A DNA stretch of 64,000 bases, from assembly GCF_035594125.1 (NCBI RefSeq), contig NC_087157.1:9597501-9661500 (forward strand). Reading direction: 5' to 3'. Made by a program: the position numbers and the translations under genes. The notes beneath the pieces are model-generated. The model did no database searches. It worked only from the letters and a program-made list of their open reading frames with translations, and was not told the DNA's origin. This document shows positions 53,449 to 64,000 of the stretch, one piece after another (positions within the stretch are counted from its first letter, which is position 1; each line of letters begins with the position of its first letter). Source of the DNA: Scylla paramamosain. Lineage: Eukaryota > Arthropoda > Malacostraca > Decapoda > Portunidae.

Positions 53449-55525
53449 GGATTATTGATACATTTGAACTTCAATAATCATATGATGTTACCAGTAATTA
53501 GTAATTGAAATGTGGTGCATGATGGTAAATACTTTGAAACTGTAGTATTGTACCATTTATTAGTAAAGTTTCTTGTATTCAAATTATACTTTACCTATCT
53601 ATACTCTCTTAAGACCCATTCTTGGCACTTCTCCATGACAGAAGAGTCTCCAGCTGCTTTTGTTTATTCATCTTTGTACTACATTCTAGTCCTTCCTCTC
53701 CACTCTCCATCTCAAGTACGTATTTCAATAATCCTTATATTTTATAGAAGGCTGTCTTTTTAGAGCCACAGCATCCACCATATGCTGGTATGTAAGAATT
53801 GCGTGTTATCTTACTTTTCCATGATAATTATTTTATTTCATGCCATCATGCTTCATAATGACCCAACTGTTTATCTTATAAATTTCTTTGAGCATTACTT
53901 CATTGCATGCCTAAAATGGAACAAAAAGTGTCTACACATTCATGTCTTCCATTAATGTTTTCAGTAATCAGCATTGCTTTTGGTACTTAACTATTACAGT
54001 GTTCATTTACTTGAGATCTGGTCAGTTTAATTTTTACATATCCTTGCAAGTTATCACTACTGTAATAGTACTGTTACCTTTGATACAGATGGTGTTAAAC
54101 TGAGTTTATAATTTTCTTGGTAATCTTTTAAACCTATTTACAAACTTGATATCAAGCAAAGTTCTTTTTACTAATCTCCTTCACCAACACTTATAAAACT
54201 GTGTAGATAACTATTGATGTGTAATGAAAGATGAATCTTTGACCATGTTTCACTCTCATTGTTATGGTGTCATGTCACAAATATTGGCTAAATTATAGAT
54301 GTTATAATGCCTTTGGAAGTACACTTTAAAAGCAATGGAAATAGCATGCAGTTGTAGTTCTAGAATTTTTGAATGGCTCATCTTTCAAATACCCTATCTA
54401 TGGACATGACACAGGATGATCAAGTTTTGTCTGAATTTATAGCTTTTTACTTGTAATGTTTGTGGAATTAAATTTCAGTCTGCAGATTCTGGCCGAAAGC
54501 ATTCCTTTGTAGCTCAGGCATCGAACTTGATCTCATTGACTTGAATAGCATGCCTTAATCACCAGTAGTTGGAGGCATTGTGTATACCTGTAGATTCATT
54601 ACTAGTGAATGATGAATGTTGAAAGGAAGAGAGGATTGCCATGTAGTATTCCAAAGTAATGGAATAATTTTTACATCTGGCACATCTGTGATGAAATGGA
54701 AGTGGAAAAATTTGGTAATGACCAATTAATTAATTAAGACATGAAATTCTTAGCAGAAATATTATTATCATTATCAGTTCATTCCTGTTTACATTTAATC
54801 ATGTTGCCTATCATGTCATATCTTTAAGATCTGTGAATAAAACAGTTTTTATCTATTTTGCTTATATTTTCTCAATTCTTGTTGAAGATCTAACATACAC
54901 ACTTTGGAAGCCACAACTAACCAATATGTTCCAGTGCTGCTGAAATTGCATTGGACAAGTAATAGAGACTGCTGCTCAAAGAAGACATGTAATTTCTGAG
55001 CAAGAAGGGTGCTACCAGAGTTTGTGGACACATGCATGTTACCTTTTAAACCACACATTTGTAGTTCAGCCTATGTTGGTCGAAATGAAAATTATTTTTT
55101 TATGCATAGATTCATCATAGTGTTATGAATTGTGTTGCTTTTATTCCCTAATTTAATATTTTTAAAGCAAAATCTTTAATGACATACACAAAGAGACATA
55201 GCCTACTTACTTTTATGGATTGTGTTCCCAAGAAATTATGAGTTCCTGCACACATTTAGTTAAGAATTCTCAACAAGTTAGTGGTTTTAATCATTATCAT
55301 GCTCATTCTGTCCACTTTGTAAGCTTAATAATAATTTTTCTCCAGTGTAAATGCTCCTCGTGCTCAGATTTGTGTGCTTTGCTGCATGAATTTGATAGTG
55401 GGTGCTCTCCCTGCTTATCAATATAATTTTTATTCATATGGCCTTCATTTATCCTCTAGTAAGCCCATATTTATTACTATTGTTATTTCTTTGGCATAGG
55501 CACAAATTTTTCTTGGTATCCAGCC

Positions 55526-55641
<116 letters not shown>

Positions 55642-56734
55642 CACCCAACTTGAAGATTATGTGATTTGGTTCTTTATCTCATTCCTCACTCTTGTAGGTT
55701 TATGAAATTCTCTTGAGATGGATCATATGCTTTTTTTAGAGAACATCCATAATTTGTATAAACATTCTTCAGCTGGAGGATCAGATTTTTTTTTTAATTA
55801 ATTAATTCATTTTTATTTTTTATACAGCTTTTCTGTTTGGTTTTCATGACGTTTGATTTTGTAGCTAAATGTGTTGTAGCAGCAGTTTCTTTAAAATGAC
55901 CTTAAATTGTACAAGAGGTATTGCAGTGGCACAATTTGAAGTACTGTAATTGTGGGATAATGATAATGGTTTATTTTTTTTATTTTCATATTTTATTTAT
56001 TTTGTTTCTTCATAATACATGAGGTAATAAAGTTCTTGAAATGCTTTTTGGTGAAAGGCATATTTGTAGGAAAACAGGTATATCCATGGAACCTTTTCCT
56101 TTAATGAAAGCCTGTATCCACCAGATCAAAGTGAATATAATGACTTGAAAACTCAACTTAATAAAAGAGCTCTAACATTCAGGAAATTATCAATATCCTA
56201 AGGATAACCATAACTCATGATATAAAGAAAGCTTATCAGTTTAAAAATACATGAATTTGAAACCCCAATTTATTCTTCCTGTTAAGTTTAAATGACTAAA
56301 GAAAATCGTGTAAGCTAGTTTACCATATAGAAAAAATAATTGAAAACCTTAAGTATCTTTATGAACATGAAAAATATATACAAAAATATTTAAAACAGGA
56401 TATTGTGATCGTTTACTCATGATGTAGCCACATCTTGGCTTTCATAGTACCTGGAGGCTTTTTTAAAGATGAAAAAAAAAAAAAAAAAAAATGATAAGTA
56501 TGCTTATTTATGGCAAGTAATATGAAAACTGATTTTTATCATTGTCTTGTTGGTTCAGTAGAACCCAATCACTAGATAAAATACCAATCCTTGTTGAAGG
56601 TGGGGATACAATTCAGTCAACTGTGCAGCGTGCTGCTGCTCCATCTGCCTCTTGCAACCTGCTCTGGTTGGCTGGTGGGTGGATGTGGCCTGTATCTGCC
56701 TTTGGGGATAGAGAGAGAAGGCAGATTTTTTTCC

Positions 56735-56767
56735 TCTTCTTCTTCTTCTTCTTCTTCTTCTTCTTCT

Positions 56768-56800
<33 letters not shown>

Positions 56801-56801
56801 C
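56735..56801. repeat. (TTC)n followed by poly-T
   Basis: About 12 TTC units and then about 31 T, a long pyrimidine tract in BET sense. Confidence 0.95.
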
Positions 56802-57303
56802 CCTTCATAGAAATAGTGTACAGGATTTGAGGTAAGCTCCATTTGTTTTCACAATTATCAAGCTATTTATTTCTTTTCATTTATTTGTTTATGTATGTAT
56901 ATTTGTTTCATTTTATTTTATTTTTTCCCTCTTCCCTCCCCCAACCAAAAGATAAAAGTCTTTGTGCTTCTAGCACAGCATTGATATATTGACACCGTAT
57001 GGCCGTATAATTAGTATCAGCATAGGATAATTTATAATGTATATATGTCAGCTGGATGTTAGGGTCTTTTTTGGTAGAGTGAGACTTGTTTTGTCATGGA
57101 GCACTGTGATAGAACTTCCATTTTATGAATTTAGAGATGGAAAATCACTAGACATGCACATTTAGCAATGCTATGCTCTTAAGATGTGTAGGAACAAAAT
57201 AACAAATGAGCATGCCTAATGTGGTTTGCCTCTTGAATTTTATTTTGAGTTGGAGATCTTAGTGGATTAGTGGCCATTCTTCAATGATATGAGTTTCATT
57301 ATG

Positions 57304-57428
<125 letters not shown>

Positions 57429-58427
57429 AATAAATGGGAAGAATGGCAATATGCTAGGTTGGAACTACATAGTCACAATGTACCATGTCTGTTGTTCAGT
57501 TCATATAAAAGAAATTAAGGGAATTGGAGATGGTCCCTATATTTTCATTCCTTCAGTTAGGCTAGATGTGGTGTTTTGTTTTGGCACTCCTTTTTTTTTT
57601 TAAGGAGAGATCTACAGCTATCTTTGCTGTTAAACACTACCTGCTGCTTAAACATTACAGAATGTAAAGCCACTGAAGCCACCTATTGCATAAGAATTAT
57701 AATATGTAAAGAAATTCAGTGTTCTGTATAGTAGCATTAGTGTATGAGATGGTTTAGGGGTGAAGATGCAGTAAGCAACAAATGTACTTCAGTTATAAAC
57801 TAAATTGGATAAAAGATCATATGAAAACAAAAACTTGAGGCTTGCCAAAGTTGTGTTTACCATGTTGAGGGAAACAAACTCTTACTCAGATCTTTGATTT
57901 AAGCAAAATCCTGATTTTCTCGTGTTCAATTTTCTGTGAAATTTATCATTACGACCTACTGAAATTATGATTCTGTAGTTTCAATTCTTTAGATTTATTC
58001 CAACTGGATTTATGTAAAGTTTGCATTAACTTCATTGTATAAATATCATGGTTAAATTAACACCTTGCTGGCATTCATCATATATAGATGAGTAGGTGTG
58101 TTATGTGACACAGTCCAGTCCATCTTTGAATCAGGTTGACATCCCTTGTAAATTGGTAGCCAAAACAAGACATCCATACATCCTCAGCCTCACCTTTAAC
58201 ATTCACAATCACATTCCTTCATATCTTAGCCTTTACTGGAGGAGTTTAATCCTTACTAAACACAATATAGAAGATATCAGGTGTACAGAGAAGTTGAATT
58301 GTGCTGGATTTTGCCCTCATTAACAGACTGCATGGTACTTAGGTAACAGAATGAAGGATGATCATGTGGTTGTGTTGCTTGACATTAAAGTACTAGAATG
58401 GCCTCATTAAAGTCCACTGATGTGAAG

Positions 58428-58549
<122 letters not shown>

Positions 58550-58740
58550 CATAAAAGGAGGTCTGATTTGATGTACATGTCAGTGTTCACATCATGCTGT
58601 TATCATCCACTGGTATGAAGAAGTTAAACTCAAAGAACGTACTGCACTGGTCAATGTGGTAATGAGCATTCTGTTTTAAATTAAATGGTAGGGACACAAA
58701 TGTAAATAGGAAATAGCGAACTTACTCTAAACAAATGTTT

Positions 58741-58880
<140 letters not shown>

Positions 58881-59906
58881 TTATGTACATTCAACAGCAG
58901 AAGGATTAGAATCATGTGTCTCCCCAGTGACTGCCTTTTTATGTATGCTATAAATTAGTGTGTTCAGCAGAAGTTTTTACATGCAGTTTAGCAAAATGAT
59001 GTACCTACAAATTATTGGTCATGTAAATTAAGCAACTGGCAGCGAGCACAAGCTTTTGCTAATTGCTAACCTTTTCTTTAAATTAGGATATCACTATAAA
59101 CATAACAATATTTGACCATATTTCATGTATGTAATTGCATCAGGACCAATGGGGGCAGTAATGCTTGAAAACTATCTAAAATGGTCATCTTATTAAACAG
59201 TCTATCAGTTTCCCTTAACAAATTTGCTGGCCACAAGTGCAAGCTCCTGTTGAACAGTCTATAGTGTAACAATAATAAATTCAAACTGGATGCAAAATAT
59301 GCTAAATGATTTTAAAAAGTTGTATTTATATATGAAAATTGCCTGTGTTATAGGAAAAGTATACCTCATCACCTATACATAGCCAAAGGTTGTATGTTGG
59401 TAGCTTTAGTGACAGATGACATGATGAAGCATATAACCTCGGATGACCTTGTTTCTCCTTTGTTATTTCCAGTCTGCTTTTGCACTGTGAAGAAATCAGA
59501 GAATTTGGGATCCTGAAAACTGTATGATGAAACTAGGTGGAACGGTTTTGTATTTAATGGCTATATGAATACATTGTTTAACTGAAATAAATGTGAGGAA
59601 GTGAAGCTGCCAACCTGTTGCATCCTGCTTCTGCACACACTGCCTGTTGCATGAAAATTAACCATATTACCTTGCTGAAGAATTGGTCTATACTACTGGA
59701 TTTGCCAGGGAAAAAACTGGACAAACACTACAGTTTCCTGGTTCTGTATAAAATGTCTATATATGTTTTCTTTGTGTTTTAAGAGCTAGAGTTTTGCAGC
59801 TAGTGATTATTTGAGAAACCAGTAAGGTGCCTATGTAGAATGGGGATATAAAAATACATTGTACTTGATATTGTTTGCAAAATGATTATCTGGAACTAAA
59901 ATATCC

Positions 59907-60028
<122 letters not shown>

Positions 60029-60385
60029 ACAGATTTAAGGGTGCCAGGTTTAGTGGTTATTTGTGTTTTGGGTTCCGTCCTTATTGTGTGTATTTTTAGT
60101 GTTAAGATTCCTAAACCCTTTATTAGTTTTATAAGTGGTCATTCCTAGGAGTTTTATCTCAATCCATCATAATTCCCCTTTGATACTGTCCTTAAATTTC
60201 ACTGGCATGTTGATGTAGGTACAATATTCTTTAATGAATATTCTTCAAAACATAAATGATCTACCTGATTTTTTATCCTTAATTCTTTCAAGCATGTTAT
60301 CTTAAAAATTACAACAATTATGTTGAAATTATTACCACTTCTTTTCTTTAATACTTTTTTTTCTCATCTGTACAGAGACATAACC

Positions 60386-61234
60386 ATGGAGGAGACAAAC
60401 GGAGGGGGCATGCAGGTGGACTCTCCCCCTAAGGTGGGAGGGACAGTTGAGCCCCCACCAAGAGAGGAACCTATCATAGATCCCATTAATGACATTGTAC
60501 AGCCTCCCTTCACCCCTCCATCTCATAGACCTGGACGTGTTACAAATCAGCTTCAGTACATCCAGAAGCAAGTGATGAAGACTGTTTGGAAACACCAGTT
60601 TGCTTGGCCGTTTCACCAGCCAGTGGATGCCATGAAGCTCAATTTACCTGACTACCACAAAATAATAAAGCACCCTATGGACCTGGGCACTATTAAGAAA
60701 CGCCTTGAAAATAAATATTATTGGAGTGCCAAAGAGTGTATACAAGACTTCAACACTATGTTTACTAATTGCTATGTGTATAATAAGCCTGGTGAGGACG
60801 TAGTGTTTATGGCACAGGGTCTAGAAAAGATATTTTTAAGAAAAGTGGCAGCGATGCCCAAGGATGAAATTGAAGTAGAGGATGGTACTAGCAAAGGTGG
60901 CAAGGGCCGTAAAGGTCGGACACCAGCAGTGCCAGGAACAAAGCCTCCTAGACCTCCCTCAGTCCCTTCTGCCCCTTCTGTGACTGCCCCATCCACAGTG
61001 CCAGTGGTCACGGCACCTCCTGTTATGAATGCTGTTACAGTTGGGGGTGTCACCAGCGCTAGTTCGCCAGCCCTGTCCAACTCGCTCTCTTCCCCACCAA
61101 CGGCTACTACCATGGGGTCATCTCAACTGCCACTACCCTTGAGAGTAAGCACCCCACCAACCACTACCACTGTGCTGGGTTCTACTGCTCAGCCCACCGT
61201 CCCAGCACCTGCATCAACAAACTCCTTTCCTCCG
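60386..61234 (+). CDS. BET bromodomain protein (BRD2/3/4, fs(1)h type), first coding exon
   Basis: BET proteins bind acetylated histones through two bromodomains and recruit transcription elongation factors. The exon starts after acceptor CTGTACAG (60375), has ATG at 60386 (ACCATGG context) and ends at donor GTGAGT (61235), phase 0, 283 codons. It carries [15 protein letters not shown], the pre-bromodomain [19 protein letters not shown], bromodomain 1 with the WPF shelf ([11 protein letters not shown]), [18 protein letters not shown], and the acetyl-lysine-contacting Asn in [12 protein letters not shown], then a Pro/Ser/Thr-rich linker. Bromodomain 2 and the ET domain lie beyond the window. 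In-frame codons upstream of 60376 are intronic. Paralogue not decided; arthropods usually have one BET gene. Confidence 0.95.
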
Positions 61235-63150
<1,916 letters not shown>

Positions 63151-63199
63151 TGTCTCAAGTTAGTCAGGAAATGAGTAAGGCAGAGGAAGTGGTTGGATA

Positions 63200-64000
63200 G
63201 ATGAGACTCCCTCATTGTCATACTGTTTAATGCAAGGTCCATTAGAAACAAGATGCTGGAGTTCAAAGCTCTGTTAGCGACAGAAAGGCTTGACGTAGTA
63301 GCAATAACAGAATCATGGATCCATGCAAGTGGCCGTGATTACTTTGGAGAATTTGAAATACCTGGTTACGGGTTATTTCACAAAGATAGAAATGATTACG
63401 AGGGGGAGGGGTAGCCATATACATCCTGGAAAACTTGGATCCCACTGAATGTACTTTTGACATAGGGAAAGAGCCACTTTGCACGGACCTTCAGTTAGGA
63501 GATGAAACCTATAGATTTATTCTGGTATACAGATCACCACACCAATGCCTTGAAGAGGATGTTGAAATGCATTTAGAAATTTCACATATGATCGGAAAAA
63601 ACAGCAATTATCCTTGGAGATTTCAACTGTCACATCAACTGGGAAGATAGAACAGGTGACGTTGAAAGCAGGAGGCTTCTCCATTCTGCTGATGAAGCCT
63701 TTCTTACACAGTGGGTACTAGAGCCAACAAGAGATCTAGTGTTCACAACTGAGGACAGCCTTGTACATGACATTTTCGTGGATGAAGCCTTAGAAGGAAG
63801 TGACCACTACATTGTTAGATTTAAGTTCCACATGCCTGAGCTTAAAGAAAAGACCAATAGGTGCATCATCCCTGACCTCAGGAGAACAGATCTCGCTGGT
63901 TTGAGGGAGGGTATTGGTGCCATGCAGATTGAAGTATGCTCTAACATTCAGGAGTCATGGGACTTATTCCGAGATCGGTTTATGGTACAGCAGTCTCAGT
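63200..64000 (+). mobile_element. LINE ORF2 endonuclease, frameshifted, cut by the window edge
   Basis: Plus-strand pieces read VILFNARSIRNKMLEFKALL, ERLDVVAITESWIHAS, FEIPGYGLFHKDRN, then one frame over VAIYILENLDPTECTF and FILVYRSPHQ, then ILGDFNCHINWEDRTG, DLVFTTEDSLVHD, and GSDHYIVRFKF. N-A-R-S, TES-W, GDFN and SDH are the APE endonuclease signatures of non-LTR retrotransposons. Two frameshifts are visible (about 63405 and 63600). The reverse transcriptase would lie beyond the right edge. It may belong to the same broad LINE type as the fragment at 540-971. Confidence 0.85.

Overview
The window is animal nuclear DNA, most likely from a decapod crustacean. Its genes are split by GT-AG introns. 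Intronic DNA is AT-rich and packed with very long (GA)n/(CT)n, (TA)n and (GT)n arrays. TTAGG-type arthropod repeat blocks are present, and so is the dispersed 'TATTTACCTAG' repeat that I associate with decapods. Species assignment is inference.

Layout. 1-19.1 kb (minus strand): the N-terminal part of midasin (MDN1/Rea1), the giant AAA+ ATPase that remodels pre-60S ribosomes. I could place 14 exons in consistent splice phase, from the N-terminal helical region through AAA1 and AAA2 into AAA3. The first exon is not found, and the 3' part lies beyond the left edge. Its introns hold degenerate non-LTR retrotransposons, PIF/Harbinger remnants with a MADF-type ORF, a Tigger/pogo-like deletion derivative, a 103-bp hAT-like MITE and an inverted repeat. 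19.7-24.8 kb: two further degenerate LINE fragments on the minus strand. 24.8-29.5 kb: no gene recognised. 30.0-42.8 kb (minus): WDR5, a seven-blade WD40 protein of the MLL/SET1 COMPASS complexes, with 8 coding exons and a probable 5' noncoding exon. Its last intron contains a 5.5-kb Ty3/gypsy-like LTR retrotransposon (31143-36670).

42.8-45.4 kb is a GC-rich divergent promoter region shared by WDR5 (leftward) and a BET bromodomain gene (rightward; BRD2/3/4 or fs(1)h type). A hAT-like element with a perfect 8-bp target duplication sits inside it. Next comes a complete piggyBac-like transposon (46004-50446), with TTAA duplications and an uninterrupted transposase ORF. At 51.5-52.6 kb is a terminal-inverted-repeat element. 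The first BET coding exon, with bromodomain 1, is at 60.4-61.2 kb, and later exons lie beyond the window. A plus-strand LINE endonuclease runs off the right edge.

Functionally, WDR5 (histone H3K4 methylation complexes) and BET (acetyl-histone reading) are both chromatin regulators and appear to share a divergent promoter. MDN1 is an unrelated ribosome-assembly gene. The most striking points are: (i) reading-frame lesions in otherwise well-conserved MDN1 and WDR5 exons; (ii) a 33-bp tandem duplication of a WDR5 splice donor; (iii) all nine long GA/CT arrays lie so that the host transcript would read (CU)n; (iv) four DNA transposon insertions with exact target-site duplications, including the apparently intact piggyBac. 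I did not find a convincing wholly new multi-gene system. The lesions could be assembly errors.
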